Shown: positions 1 to 7,809 of the stretch, one piece after another | How the letters are laid out: each line of letters starts with the position of its first letter | How positions within the stretch are numbered: the stretch's first letter is position 1 | Source: Oscillospiraceae bacterium | GTDB lineage: Bacteria; Bacillota; Clostridia; Oscillospirales; Acutalibacteraceae | NCBI GenBank assembly: GCA_015066205.1 | Contig: SVOV01000006.1 | Location: 1 to 64,000 of the forward strand | Length of the DNA: 64,000 nt | Direction of reading: 5' to 3' | The notes under the pieces: generated by a model | What the model saw: only the letters and a program-made list of their open reading frames with translations | Told to the model about the DNA's origin: nothing | Databases searched by the model: none | Translations under genes and position numbers: made by a program

Positions 1-336
1 ACCGAGAGCAAAGTTCCTGAAAATATATCAGAAAAAAGAGAGCTTCTGCTAAAAAACAGAATCGCACTTTGGGATGTTATTTCCTCCTGTGAAATAACAG
101 GCAGCTCCGACAGCTCAATAAAAAATGTTATTCCCAATGATTTATCGGAAATCCTGAAGAATTCCAAAATCAAAAGAATCTATGTAAACGGAAAAACTTC
201 AGAAAAATACTATAACAAGTATATGAGAGAAAGGACAGGAATTAACGCAGTCTGCCTGCCGTCAACATCACCCGCAAATGCAAAGTGGACCTTAGAAAAA
301 CTACAGGAAGAATGGAAAAGAATATTCATTGACTAA
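1..336 (+). CDS. DNA-deoxyinosine glycosylase-like protein (UDG superfamily), 3' part only
   Basis: The reading frame is open from the first base of the window and ends at TAA 334-336, giving the last 111 residues of a protein whose start lies outside. The segment LPSTSPANA near the C-terminus is the S-P-A-N active-site motif of the uracil/hypoxanthine-DNA glycosylase (family 6 UDG) group. The upstream stretch LWDVISSC and the IKRIYVNGKTS strand also fit that fold. Such enzymes excise deaminated bases (hypoxanthine, uracil) from DNA in base-excision repair in the cytoplasm. The family is about 160 residues long, so roughly the N-terminal third is missing here. A strong terminator follows directly. 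The superfamily is well supported; the exact substrate is inferred. Confidence 0.75.
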   Translation, partial: TESKVPENISEKRELLLKNRIALWDVISSCEITGSSDSSIKNVIPNDLSEILKNSKIKRIYVNGKTSEKYYNKYMRERTGINAVCLPSTSPANAKWTLEKLQEEWKRIFID

Positions 337-339
337 ATT

Positions 340-373
340 AAGCGGTATCAGCTGTAATTTGCTGATACCGCTT
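340..373 (+). terminator. Rho-independent terminator
   Basis: A 13-bp perfect stem (AAGCGGTATCAGC / GCTGATACCGCTT) with an 8-nt loop lies 4 nt after the stop codon of the glycosylase gene. The trailing T tract is weak (AAAATTATTTCTT). Confidence 0.75.
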
Positions 374-376
374 AAA

Positions 377-496
377 ATTATTTCTTATTATATAGGAAAT
401 TGCTCGCGTTGTGAGCAATTTATCTTATAACAAGAAACACCTACAGCCCCCAAGATTGGGGGCAGGGGGTTGATAAATCGTAAGATTATTTCTTAT
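377..496. repeat. Interspersed ~110-bp palindromic repeat, copy 1
   Basis: This copy is bounded by a perfect 12-bp direct repeat, ATTATTTCTTAT, at 377-388 and 485-496. Inside are two hairpins: AAATTGCTC/GAGCAATTT around 397-421, and a C-rich/G-rich hairpin (CCCCCAA/TTGGGGG) around 447-462. A second copy, nearly identical over about 100 bp, lies at 13066-13179. In both copies, the end rich in TAAGATT..TTTCTTAT overlaps the stop codon of a minus-strand gene, so the element sits exactly at gene 3' ends. It has no coding capacity and looks like a MITE- or REP-type non-autonomous element. The family name is not known to me. Confidence 0.7.
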
Positions 497-1439
497 AAAT
501 ATTGTCGCCCCTGAATACCTTTTCGGTAAAATGACCGAGATAGAGGTTTTCTTTTTCTGTCAGTGTATCGGGGACGGGATTCTCAATAACAATACCTACA
601 TTCGGCGAATCGTATTCATTTTCAGGGGCAATGAATACATTATTTTCAACAGTAATTTCAGTTGCCTGAGGTCTGAATATTATGTAGCCTCTGCTGCCGG
701 AGTGGCTTCCCGAGGGGCCGTCGAAGATATTGTTCCTGATAATAATATTATTATGATTACAGTCGCCGTGATGGCCGATTCCGGGGAAGCCGTCACACTT
801 GAAAATGTTGTTTTCTAAAACAATATTGCTGCAGGTCGTGTCGTCACTGCAGAAATCAATAAGCTTTCCGTCGCAGTTATATACGGGACCGTATGAGCCG
901 TGTCTTGATAAATCAAGCTGAACCTGTTCATTAAGCAGTTCGGCAGGCTTGTAAGTATAAGTAGGTCCGTCAAAAACACAGTTTCTTATTGTAGTATTGG
1001 CAGTGCCGTTGATTTCAATAAAGTGCCAGCGAGAACAATGAACAAAACGGCAGTTCTCAATGAGTATATTGTTACAGTGAACAGTGTTGAGAAGGGTGCA
1101 TTTTTCGTTGAAATTGCCGTTTCCGTCGAAGATACCTCCTGAAATAACAACATCATGAGTGCCGTCATATCCTGTCCATTCAGGCTCGGAATATGATGCC
1201 ATAAGATATCTTGTAAGGCAATCGGGCTTGTCGGATCTCAGAAGAACAGCCTTATCAGAAAGCTTTATATGCTGATAAGAATAAAAGATCAGTGCACCCG
1301 AAAGAAGGTAAGTTCCGTCAGGGAAATAAACCGTACCTCCGTCACGAACCTTATCAATGCAGTCTTGTAAAGCCTTGGTATCGTCGTGGATTCCGTCGCC
1401 GTAGACATTTGTGTTTTCTCTTACATTAATAAATTTCAT
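486..1439 (-). CDS. Right-handed parallel beta-helix protein (pectate-lyase-3-like)
   Basis: This 317-residue protein opens with FINVRENTNVYGDGIHDDT, the N-terminal signature of polysaccharide-active beta-helix proteins (G-D-G-x-x-D-D-T). Regular NN-I-I-x-N / N-x-F rungs such as NNIIIRNNIFDGP and ITVENNVF follow. Proteins of this fold cleave or bind acidic or complex polysaccharides. No catalytic residues can be assigned with confidence and no signal peptide is visible, so action on imported fragments is inferred. It lies 9 nt downstream of a sialidase-like gene on the same strand with a good ribosome-binding site (GAGGTG), indicating one operon. Its last codons and stop (KK, TAA) lie within the interspersed repeat. 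Confidence 0.65.
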   Translation of the reverse strand: MKFINVRENTNVYGDGIHDDTKALQDCIDKVRDGGTVYFPDGTYLLSGALIFYSYQHIKLSDKAVLLRSDKPDCLTRYLMASYSEPEWTGYDGTHDVVISGGIFDGNGNFNEKCTLLNTVHCNNILIENCRFVHCSRWHFIEINGTANTTIRNCVFDGPTYTYKPAELLNEQVQLDLSRHGSYGPVYNCDGKLIDFCSDDTTCSNIVLENNIFKCDGFPGIGHHGDCNHNNIIIRNNIFDGPSGSHSGSRGYIIFRPQATEITVENNVFIAPENEYDSPNVGIVIENPVPDTLTEKENLYLGHFTEKVFRGDNIYKK

Positions 1440-1448
1440 TTTTTCACC

Positions 1449-2525
1449 TCATTTATAAAACTCTGATTTAAGAATTTTCTTAATTTTCAGAGAATTTAAC
1501 GGAAAATCTGTATTATCTGAATGATAATAAGCAATAAGAGCGTAATCACCGCCGTCAAAAATGGCAGGATAACAATACCCGTTTTCGGGATCATCTTCAA
1601 GGAAATATATTCTGTCGAAGCTTTTACCGTCGTTGTCGCTGACTGCACAGACCAAAGGAGTCCGTCCCCATGCCTTTTCCCCGTCACGAGTGGTATAATT
1701 GGGAATCGGATTAAAAACAGCAAGAGTCAAAGAACAGGCCCGCTTCATAAGAAGAGGGGAGTCAGGAGAAGAGAAAAACCTGTTTGGTTCAGGTATTGTC
1801 CAGTTTTCTCCGCGATCCTCAGAAAAACACTCATACTGGAATGCCATATCCGTTCGTGACAGTGCACGGATTCTGCCGTCTTCCGTTTCATAAAGCATAG
1901 TTTCCTGAAGTCCGGTATTGCTTCTGTGAGAGAACGGTATATCCTGTCTTTTTCCGATCTCTCTCCAGGTGTTACCGTCATCATCGGAGCAAAAAATTAC
2001 CTTCAGCCCGTGATTATTATAATCGAGCTTACCGTTGATTTCTTTTGTGTGATAATTTGCGGGAATCAGTATTCGCCCGTTCTTAAGCTTAATAGTATGA
2101 TCGTTTTCAATTACATAATAATCGGTGTAATCAGGGATAATTCTTTTAGGTTCGGAAAATGTTTTTCCTTCGTCAGATGACCTTGTGAACCACGGTACTG
2201 CATTTATGCCGTCCATCATCTTTTTGAGAAAAATTATGCCGATATCACCGTTATTCATCCTGATGAGTGACGGACACATCAGATTCCTTGCTTCTGCATC
2301 ACGGGAAATAACAGCTTCAGGTGCGCTCCAGTTTTCTCCGTCATCATAAGAATAAACTGCAGAAATGCATGCAGGTGCATCATCCTCCCGAGTGCTGCCT
2401 GAAAATTTTGTATATGCAAACATAACAGCTCCGTTATTAAGTCTTATAAAACTGCCTTCACCGTTTCTCGGTGTATTCTTATTTGTATGCAAAAATAAAA
2501 CATCTTTTCCGATTAGCTTATTCAA
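1449..2525 (-). CDS. Sialidase-like Asp-box beta-propeller protein
   Basis: The 358-residue protein carries five Asp-box repeats (S-x-D-x-G-x-x-W/F): SYDDGENW at about residue 59, then SSDEGKTF, SDDDGNTW, SEDRGENW and SDNDGKSF. This is the pattern of six-bladed exo-alpha-sialidases (BNR family). An N-terminal arginine in a GEGSFIRL context could be part of the sialic-acid arginine triad. There is no signal peptide, so it probably acts in the cytoplasm on imported oligosaccharides. The start is TTG at 2525, placed 9 nt after AGAGGAG. It is first in an operon with the beta-helix gene. Asp-box proteins also include non-sialidase hydrolases, so the substrate is not proven. Confidence 0.7.
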   Translation of the reverse strand: MNKLIGKDVLFLHTNKNTPRNGEGSFIRLNNGAVMFAYTKFSGSTREDDAPACISAVYSYDDGENWSAPEAVISRDAEARNLMCPSLIRMNNGDIGIIFLKKMMDGINAVPWFTRSSDEGKTFSEPKRIIPDYTDYYVIENDHTIKLKNGRILIPANYHTKEINGKLDYNNHGLKVIFCSDDDGNTWREIGKRQDIPFSHRSNTGLQETMLYETEDGRIRALSRTDMAFQYECFSEDRGENWTIPEPNRFFSSPDSPLLMKRACSLTLAVFNPIPNYTTRDGEKAWGRTPLVCAVSDNDGKSFDRIYFLEDDPENGYCYPAIFDGGDYALIAYYHSDNTDFPLNSLKIKKILKSEFYK

Positions 2526-2605
2526 ATTATCATCTCCTCTTTATAAAACATCAGTGAGAAAAATAAATCCTCAGATAAAGCTGTTATATTTATTTGTCGT
2601 TTATC

Positions 2606-2634
2606 ATTATACCTTATAAAATTTCATCTGTAAA
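2606..2634 (-). promoter_or_regulatory. Promoter of the sialidase-like/beta-helix operon
   Basis: On the minus strand, TTTACA (2629-2634) and TATAAT (2606-2611) are separated by 17 nt, about 80 nt upstream of the TTG start at 2525. Confidence 0.6.
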
Positions 2635-2707
2635 TATGAGAATATTGTTCACTTTACACATTAATTAAAAAAACTTAAAAATATTTCAAAAAAAATGAAA
2701 AAAACAC

Positions 2708-2736
2708 TTGCTTTTTTCAAATACTTGTGGTATTAT
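2708..2736 (+). promoter_or_regulatory. Promoter of tRNA-Pro
   Basis: TTGCTT (2708-2713) and TATTAT (2731-2736) are separated by 17 nt. The predicted transcript starts about 12 nt before the mature tRNA. Confidence 0.6.
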
Positions 2737-2754
2737 TCTATCTGTTCCAAACAA

Positions 2755-2830
2755 CCGGGTGTGGCGCAGTTGGGAGCGCGCTTGACTGGGGGTCAAGAGG
2801 CCGTGAGTTCAAGTCTCGCCACTCGGACCA
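2755..2830 (+). tRNA. tRNA-Pro (anticodon GGG)
   Basis: This 76-nt cloverleaf has a 7-bp acceptor stem (CCGGGTG / CACTCGG, one G-T pair), a GCGC/GCGC D stem and an anticodon stem CTTGA/TCAAG. The loop CTGGGGG places GGG at positions 34-36. The T arm is GTGAG-TTCAAGT-CTCGC. The 3' CCA is encoded (2828-2830). The anticodon reads CCC proline codons. A T-rich hairpin follows at once. No integrase is seen beside it, although the defence island begins within 1 kb. Confidence 0.95.
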
Positions 2831-2862
2831 AAAATCCTCGTTCTATCGAACGGGGATTTTTA
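2831..2862 (+). terminator. Rho-independent terminator of tRNA-Pro
   Basis: The stem AAAATCCtCGTTC / GAACGgGGATTTT (one bulge pair) with a TATC loop and trailing T residues starts right after the CCA end. Confidence 0.85.
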
Positions 2863-2949
2863 CTTTTTACCTCTTCACTATTCACTCTTCACTAACCCCG
2901 CAATCCCTTACATATCAACACTTTTCACAATATTAAACCAAAAAAATCA

Positions 2950-2990
2950 GACTCTGAACAAGCCTATTATACTTGCTCAGAGTCTTTTCA
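2950..2990 (+). terminator. Terminator-like hairpin in the tRNA/pseudogene gap
   Basis: GACTCTGA-A-CAAG pairs with CTTG-C-TCAGAGTC (one mismatch) and is followed by TTTTCATTTTT. No intact gene ends just upstream, so it may be left over from a lost gene. The rest of 2870-3160 is AT-rich with no supportable gene. Confidence 0.5.
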
Positions 2991-3163
2991 TTTTTACCCA
3001 AATTTTCACCTTGGTGTTTATTTGGTGTGTATCATAAACATCAAGGTGCTTAGTGTAGATTTGATGTTTTAGTTTTTGTTTATTAGGCAATTGGTGTTTT
3101 GTTCTTTATTTTTACAGATGTCACATAGGTTGTCTTTTATGATTTCTCTGGATAATGAAGTAA

Positions 3164-3415
3164 TTCCTTGTCTTAGATGCCCGTACCGAGGAAGAGTTCA
3201 GCGAGGGGCATATTGAGGGTGCAATTCTCATCCCCGAATATGAAATCGCAGAGCGTGCCGAAAAGGAAATCCCCGAAAAGGACACGCTGATTCTCGTCTA
3301 TTGCAGAAGCGGCAGACGAAGCAAAATCGCATCCGATGCCCTGGTTTCACTCGGCTACACCAACGTCAAAGAATTCGGCGGCATTATCGACTGGCAATAC
3401 GAAATCGTAAAATGA
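3164..3415 (+). pseudogene. 5'-truncated rhodanese-domain gene, copy of 30371-30799
   Basis: The frame from TTC 3164 to TGA 3413-3415 encodes a segment beginning FLVLDARTEEEF and ending GGIIDWQYEIVK. It matches the C-terminal ~83 residues of the rhodanese lipoprotein at 30371-30799 with only scattered substitutions (for example EEEFSEGH against EKEFTEGH). The catalytic loop CRSGRR is intact. The lipoprotein signal and first ~58 residues are missing, and an in-frame TAA sits immediately upstream at 3161. No start codon or ribosome-binding site is present, so it is a gene remnant left by duplication or by recombination that installed the neighbouring island. Confidence 0.85.
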
Positions 3416-3449
3416 TGCAAGAAAAATGTTGCGGATTTGTTATTTATTG

Positions 3450-3478
3450 TTGCAAATTGCGGTTTTTTGTGGTAAAAT
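3450..3478 (+). promoter_or_regulatory. Promoter upstream of the restriction-modification operon
   Basis: TTGCAA (3450-3455), a 17-nt spacer and TAAAAT (3473-3478). The transcript would begin near 3485 and run through a small hairpin (CAACGC/GCGTTG) and a terminator-like hairpin before the XRE gene. Confidence 0.6.
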
Positions 3479-3522
3479 GAATAACAACGCCACATGCGTT
3501 GTGGTGTGGTAAGAATTAATCG

Positions 3523-3554
3523 GCTCTGCTGCACGGCAGAGCTTTATTTTTTTT
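3523..3554 (+). terminator. Terminator-like hairpin in the leader of the restriction-modification operon
   Basis: GCTCTGC / GCAGAGC with a 6-nt loop is followed by TTTATTTTTTTT. It lies between the predicted promoter and the regulator gene, so it could attenuate the operon or end a ~70-nt leader RNA. Confidence 0.65.
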
Positions 3555-3573
3555 CAGAAGGAGAGTCGTTTTT

Positions 3574-3780
3574 ATGGCTGTCAGTTATAAAAAATTATGG
3601 AAACTCCTGATAGACAAGGATATGAAGAAAAAGGACCTTTGTGCCTTATCAGGTATCAGCCCGTCATCCCTTACCAAAATGGGCAAAAACGGTCATGTAA
3701 CAACCGAAGTTCTTGCAAAAATCTGCAAAGCCCTCGACTGCTCTGTGGAAGATATTATGGAATTTGTTCAGGAAGAGTAA
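3574..3780 (+). CDS. XRE/Cro-CI-type regulator (controller-like)
   Basis: This 68-residue DNA-binding protein is a single helix-turn-helix domain. The stretch DLCALSGISPSSLTKMGK (about residues 21-38) forms helices 2-3, and TEVLAKICKALDCSVEDI is the typical YozG-like tail. It starts at ATG 3574 after AGAAGGAGAG. It is the first gene of the type I restriction-modification operon and ends 45 nt before hsdM. By analogy with restriction-modification controller proteins it probably tunes expression of the methylase and nuclease; this role is inferred from position. Confidence 0.8.
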   Translation: MAVSYKKLWKLLIDKDMKKKDLCALSGISPSSLTKMGKNGHVTTEVLAKICKALDCSVEDIMEFVQEE

Positions 3781-3825
3781 GCGGATATCCTTTTATAAAA
3801 CTAACTATTTTATGGAGAAATAAGT

Positions 3826-5328
3826 ATGATTACAGGTGAACTTAAAAATAAAATCGACAGTCTGTGGGATGTTTTTGCAGCAGGCGGTCTTGTTAATCCC
3901 CTTGATGTAATTGAGCAGATTACTTATCTTATGTTTATCCGTGACCTTGATGATTCGGATAATCTTCGTGCAAAAGAAAGTGCTATGCTGGGACTTCCTT
4001 ATAAAAGCATCTTTGCAGGCGAGGTTATTATCGGCGAGCGCAAGGTTGATGGTAGCCAACTCAAATGGTCAGTATTCCGTGATTTTCCTGCAGGTAAAAT
4101 GTATTCAACAATGCAGGAATGGGTGTTCCCGTTTATTAAAAATCTTGACGGCAAAAAGGCTAGTGCATACTCAAAATATATGGATGATGCTATCTTTAAG
4201 CTGCCCACCCCTCTGCTTCTTTCCAAGGTTGTTGATGCTCTTGACGAAATCTATGCCCTTATGGCAAAAGAGCAAGACAAAGATGTGCGCGGAGATACAT
4301 ACGAATACCTTCTTAATAAAATTGCACAGTCGGGACTTAACGGTCAGTTCAGAACTCCCCGTCACATTATAAAAATGATGGTTGAGTTGATGAATCCCAA
4401 GTCTGATGACGTAATCTGTGACCCTGCCTGCGGTACAAGCGGATTTTTAGTAACTGCAGGAGAATACCTTAAAGAAAACTACAAGGAAGAAATTTTCTTC
4501 AACAAGCAGAAAAAGGACCATTACATGAATCATATGTTCTTCGGTTACGATATGGACAGAACTATGCTTCGTATTGGTGCTATGAATATGATGACTCACG
4601 GTGTGGAGCATCCCTTTATTGAGTACCGTGACAGCCTTTCCGACCAGAATCCCGATAAGGACAAGTATTCTCTTATTCTTGCAAATCCTCCCTTCAAGGG
4701 CAGTCTTGATTATGATACGGTGTCAACGGATTTATTAAAGGTTTGTAAGACAAAGAAAACAGAGCTGCTGTTCCTCGCTCTTTTCCTTCGTATGCTTCGC
4801 ATCGGCGGTCGCTGTGCCTGTATTGTTCCCGACGGTGTGCTTTTCGGGTCCTCTACTGCACACAAGGCTATTCGCAAGGAGATTATTGAAAACAACCGCC
4901 TTGAAGCCGTAATTTCTATGCCTTCGGGTGTATTCAAGCCCTATGCAGGTGTTTCTACCGGTATTCTTATTTTCACCAAGACAAACCACGGCGGAACGGA
5001 CAATGTATGGTTTTATGATATGACCGCAGACGGCTTCAGTCTTGATGATAAGAGAAGTGAAATAAAGGAAAATGACATTGCCGATATTATCGCCCGTTTC
5101 CATAACCTTGAAGCCGAAAAGGGAAGAGAAAGAACAGAAAAATCCTTCTTTGTTCCCAAGGACGAAATCATTTCAAATGATTATGATCTTTCAATAAACA
5201 AGTACAAAAAGACAGAATATGTCCCCGTAGAATACCCTTCTACCGCTGAAATTATGGCAGACCTTCACGAGCTTGAAATGAAGATTTCTAAAGGTCTTTC
5301 CGAACTGGAGGAACTACTTAATGGCTAA
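3826..5328 (+). CDS. hsdM: Type I restriction-modification DNA methylase subunit HsdM
   Basis: This 500-residue N6-adenine methyltransferase has an N-terminal helical HsdM_N domain (residues ~1-140). The S-adenosylmethionine-binding motif DPACGTSGFL is near residue 199, and the catalytic NPPF motif is near residue 287. With HsdS it methylates the recognition sequence and protects host DNA; with HsdR it forms the restriction complex. The length is normal. Its end overlaps the following membrane-protein gene by 8 nt (ATGGCTAA), so they are translationally coupled. Base composition is closer to that of hsdR than to the AT-rich genes between them. Confidence 0.95.
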   Translation: MITGELKNKIDSLWDVFAAGGLVNPLDVIEQITYLMFIRDLDDSDNLRAKESAMLGLPYKSIFAGEVIIGERKVDGSQLKWSVFRDFPAGKMYSTMQEWVFPFIKNLDGKKASAYSKYMDDAIFKLPTPLLLSKVVDALDEIYALMAKEQDKDVRGDTYEYLLNKIAQSGLNGQFRTPRHIIKMMVELMNPKSDDVICDPACGTSGFLVTAGEYLKENYKEEIFFNKQKKDHYMNHMFFGYDMDRTMLRIGAMNMMTHGVEHPFIEYRDSLSDQNPDKDKYSLILANPPFKGSLDYDTVSTDLLKVCKTKKTELLFLALFLRMLRIGGRCACIVPDGVLFGSSTAHKAIRKEIIENNRLEAVISMPSGVFKPYAGVSTGILIFTKTNHGGTDNVWFYDMTADGFSLDDKRSEIKENDIADIIARFHNLEAEKGRERTEKSFFVPKDEIISNDYDLSINKYKKTEYVPVEYPSTAEIMADLHELEMKISKGLSELEELLNG

Positions 5329-5881
5329 AAAGAAAAGCAATCCGACGGTAGTAAACAACATTGAATCTGTTAATATGGAAATTGATTACGATAAATTAGC
5401 CGAGGCAATTGTTAAAGCTCAAGAAAAAGCAGCAAAAATTGAAGAAAATGAAGAATTAGAAAAGGTTAAAGTAACATTTTTTGAAACGATAAAAGCAATG
5501 TATATGATTCTTTGTGGCAAGAGAAAAACAAAAGGATTAACAAATGATATATTTGTAATGCTTACTTCATTACTATTTAAAATTGTCGGTTGGATAGGAG
5601 TAATTGTTTCACCTATAGTAATAGGATTTTGTTTTTATTTTGCTGTTAGAATGAATTGGACACCGGATGCATTTTGGAACAACCTGATGACCGAAATCGC
5701 ATATATAATAATTGCTAGTTATTCAGGTTTAGCTTTTATGTTTTCTGTTATGCTTATCGGCGCATCACGAGAGATACAAAGAGAAAAGCATAAAAATTAT
5801 ATAATTGCTATTTTTTCAGGAGTTGTCAGCTTTGCTGCTCTTGTTGTGGCATTAGTTGCGTTAGTTAAAGGGGTGGCATAA
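5321..5881 (+). CDS. Membrane protein embedded between hsdM and hsdS
   Basis: The 186-residue product has a polar N-terminal region with a helical, possibly coiled-coil stretch (IDYDKLAEAIVKAQEKA, ~22-38). Three or four hydrophobic segments follow (about residues 80-112, 123-147 and 160-184). No enzyme motif is visible. It overlaps hsdM by 8 nt and its TAA shares one base with the ATG of hsdS, so it is fully integrated in the operon. Membrane proteins are not part of the core type I enzyme. A role in phage sensing, an abortive effector or simple passenger status are all open. Codon use is more AT-rich than in hsdM. Confidence 0.75.
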   Translation: MAKKKSNPTVVNNIESVNMEIDYDKLAEAIVKAQEKAAKIEENEELEKVKVTFFETIKAMYMILCGKRKTKGLTNDIFVMLTSLLFKIVGWIGVIVSPIVIGFCFYFAVRMNWTPDAFWNNLMTEIAYIIIASYSGLAFMFSVMLIGASREIQREKHKNYIIAIFSGVVSFAALVVALVALVKGVA

Positions 5882-6993
5882 TGGCTCAATTAAAAGATTC
5901 TGTGATTATTCAGCCCAAATCGAGAATCAAAGCCGGCGAAGGCTTAAACAAGGGCGAATACAAATTTTTTACCTCGAGTAATACTCAATCTAAGTGGTTG
6001 AATCAATATCAGTATGATAAGCCTGCTCTAATTTTTGGAACAGGCGGTATGGCAAGCGTTCATTTCTGCGATACTCCTTTTTCAACTTCCACTGATTGTA
6101 TCGTTATGTATGCAAAAGGCAATTTGAACTTAGAATATGTGTATCGTTACCTTGAATCTCATATGTATATTTTAGAAAATGGCTTTAAAGGTGTAGGATT
6201 AAAGCATATTTCCAAAGAGTATATTTTGAGTATTTCTATTCCTGAAGTCGATTCTTATCAACAAGAATCACTTATTTCGAGCGCTCGAAAAATTGATGAA
6301 ATTATTTGTGCAAGACAAAACCAACTTACTAAGGTGGATGAATTAGTTAAATCTATGTTTATCCAGATGTTTGGTGACCCCAAAAGCAATCCTAATTCTT
6401 ATGACATTATCCCATTTAATGACTGTGTAGAATATATGGGTGATATCGGCTCTAATGGTGCTAATAAGGTTGTTGTCGAGCATTTGGATATGAAAGATGA
6501 AGAAGATTATGCCTTGATGGTGAGATTTTTGAATTTCACTAAAAACGATTTTATAGACGATGTCAAGTATGTTTCAAAAGAAGCATATGACTTCTTCAAA
6601 AAGTCGCAGATTTTCGGCGGAGAATTGATAATTTGTAAAATAGGTAGTGCTGGTCAGAATTATGTTATGCCATATCTTAACAGGCCTGTGTCACTTGGAC
6701 TAAATCAAATTATGGTTCGAATTAATAGTAAAACAATAATGCCGTACTTGTATCAATACCTTAACACAGATTACGGAAAGCAATTGATTGAGTCTTGTAT
6801 CAATGGTGCGGTAACTAAAAGTATAACAAAAACAGAATTAAAAAAGATACCGGTCATCGTTCCCCCTACGGAACTTCAAGAGCAGTTTGTCACCTTTGTT
6901 AAACAGACTGACAAAGCAAAATTGGTAATTCAGCAAAGTCTTGAGAAACTTGAAACACTAAAAAAATCATTAATGCAGAAATACTTTGGATAA
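5881..6993 (+). CDS. hsdS: Type I restriction-modification specificity subunit HsdS
   Basis: This 370-residue protein has the expected two target-recognition domains, each followed by a helical spacer. TRD1 covers ~1-130 and ends in a helix containing ARKIDEIICARQNQLTKVDEL. TRD2 covers ~175-325 and ends in PPTELQEQFVTFVKQTDKAK and a C-terminal helix LETLKKSLMQKYFG. These conserved spacer helices dock HsdM and set the gap in the bipartite target. It is slightly short for the family, with a compact first domain. The DNA target cannot be read from sequence. Its 3' end is duplicated as a decayed relic near 7.8 kb. Confidence 0.9.
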   Translation: MAQLKDSVIIQPKSRIKAGEGLNKGEYKFFTSSNTQSKWLNQYQYDKPALIFGTGGMASVHFCDTPFSTSTDCIVMYAKGNLNLEYVYRYLESHMYILENGFKGVGLKHISKEYILSISIPEVDSYQQESLISSARKIDEIICARQNQLTKVDELVKSMFIQMFGDPKSNPNSYDIIPFNDCVEYMGDIGSNGANKVVVEHLDMKDEEDYALMVRFLNFTKNDFIDDVKYVSKEAYDFFKKSQIFGGELIICKIGSAGQNYVMPYLNRPVSLGLNQIMVRINSKTIMPYLYQYLNTDYGKQLIESCINGAVTKSITKTELKKIPVIVPPTELQEQFVTFVKQTDKAKLVIQQSLEKLETLKKSLMQKYFG

Positions 6994-7736
6994 TGGTGAG
7001 TAACATGAAAAAATACGATAAAATAAAAGCTGAAATAGATGAACTAATTAATGATGGCAAAAAATTGTATGATTCATTAGCTAATTATTGCAAAAGCGAA
7101 AAAATATCGGATTTTCAATACTTTCTTTATAATTATGAATCATGGTACACAAAATCACTTTTATTAATAAAACAAATTCTTCCTTTCAGGCTTGAAGATT
7201 TCACAATAAGATATAGAAATAGCAAAAGAAAAGAAATCAATGCAGAAACATATACTACTTCGGATGCATTGCTACTGTTAGGGAATCAAAATTGTAAAAT
7301 ACTCTATGCTTTAATGCCTTTGTCGCAACAAATAGAAATAGTTAAAGCTTGTAGATTGTCTTTTGAATCTGAAATATATAGCATTCAGTCATTATTGCAG
7401 GCTGATATATTTGATTCTGAAATAGACTCTGCTAAACACTTGTTAAAGAAAGGTTTTTTGCGTGCGGCTGGTGCAATATGTGGTGTTGTAATAGAGAAGC
7501 ATTTTTCTGAAGTTTGTAATAATCACAATATATCCTTAAAAAAGAAATCTCCGACTATTGCTGATTATAACGACGTACTTAAGGATAATATTTATGACAC
7601 AATAGAATGGAGAAGAATACAACGGTTAGGAGATTTGCGTAACCTTTGCGACCATAACAAGGATAGAGAGCCGACAAAAGATGAAGTTGAAGAACTTATT
7701 TGTGGTACCGAAAGAGTTATAAAGACGATTTTTTAG
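6993..7736 (+). CDS. HEPN-like protein within the restriction-modification operon
   Basis: The 247-residue product has no signal or membrane segment. Its C-terminal half resembles HEPN/DUF4145-type helical domains. An R-x4-H motif (RNLCDH, residues ~216-221) is preceded by a region containing AAGAICGVVIEKHF. HEPN proteins with this motif are often metal-independent RNases acting as toxins or abortive-infection effectors. The gene's ATG overlaps the hsdS stop by one base; an alternative start is ATG 7005. It is AT-rich and flanked by hsdS on one side and an hsdS relic on the other, suggesting insertion as a cassette. Nuclease activity is inferred only. Confidence 0.6.
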   Translation: MVSNMKKYDKIKAEIDELINDGKKLYDSLANYCKSEKISDFQYFLYNYESWYTKSLLLIKQILPFRLEDFTIRYRNSKRKEINAETYTTSDALLLLGNQNCKILYALMPLSQQIEIVKACRLSFESEIYSIQSLLQADIFDSEIDSAKHLLKKGFLRAAGAICGVVIEKHFSEVCNNHNISLKKKSPTIADYNDVLKDNIYDTIEWRRIQRLGDLRNLCDHNKDREPTKDEVEELICGTERVIKTIF

Positions 7737-7758
7737 TTCAGAAACTTTTCACAGATTC

Positions 7759-7809
7759 TTAAAAATTCTAAACAGTAAAAAAACATTAATACAGAAATAT
7801 TTTGGGTGA
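7759..7809 (+). pseudogene. Relic of an hsdS 3' end
   Basis: In one frame this stretch reads LKILNSKKTLIQKYFG followed by TGA (7807-7809). The intact HsdS ends LKKSLMQKYFG. The DNA match (AAAAAAACATTAATACAG against AAAAAAATCATTAATGCAG) extends through the stop. No start codon or upstream domain remains. It is best explained as the tail of a second specificity gene or of an hsdS duplicated when the HEPN gene inserted. Confidence 0.7.

Noticed and set aside
397-462. The hairpins at 397-462 as a CRISPR repeat or riboswitch
   Set aside because: There are only two dispersed copies, no spacer array and no cas genes. The structure sits at gene 3' ends rather than in leaders.
2831-3160. Possible integrase or attachment site next to tRNA-Pro
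   Set aside because: No integrase gene is present and I found no repeat of the tRNA 3' end elsewhere in the window, so the island cannot be called an integrative element from this evidence.
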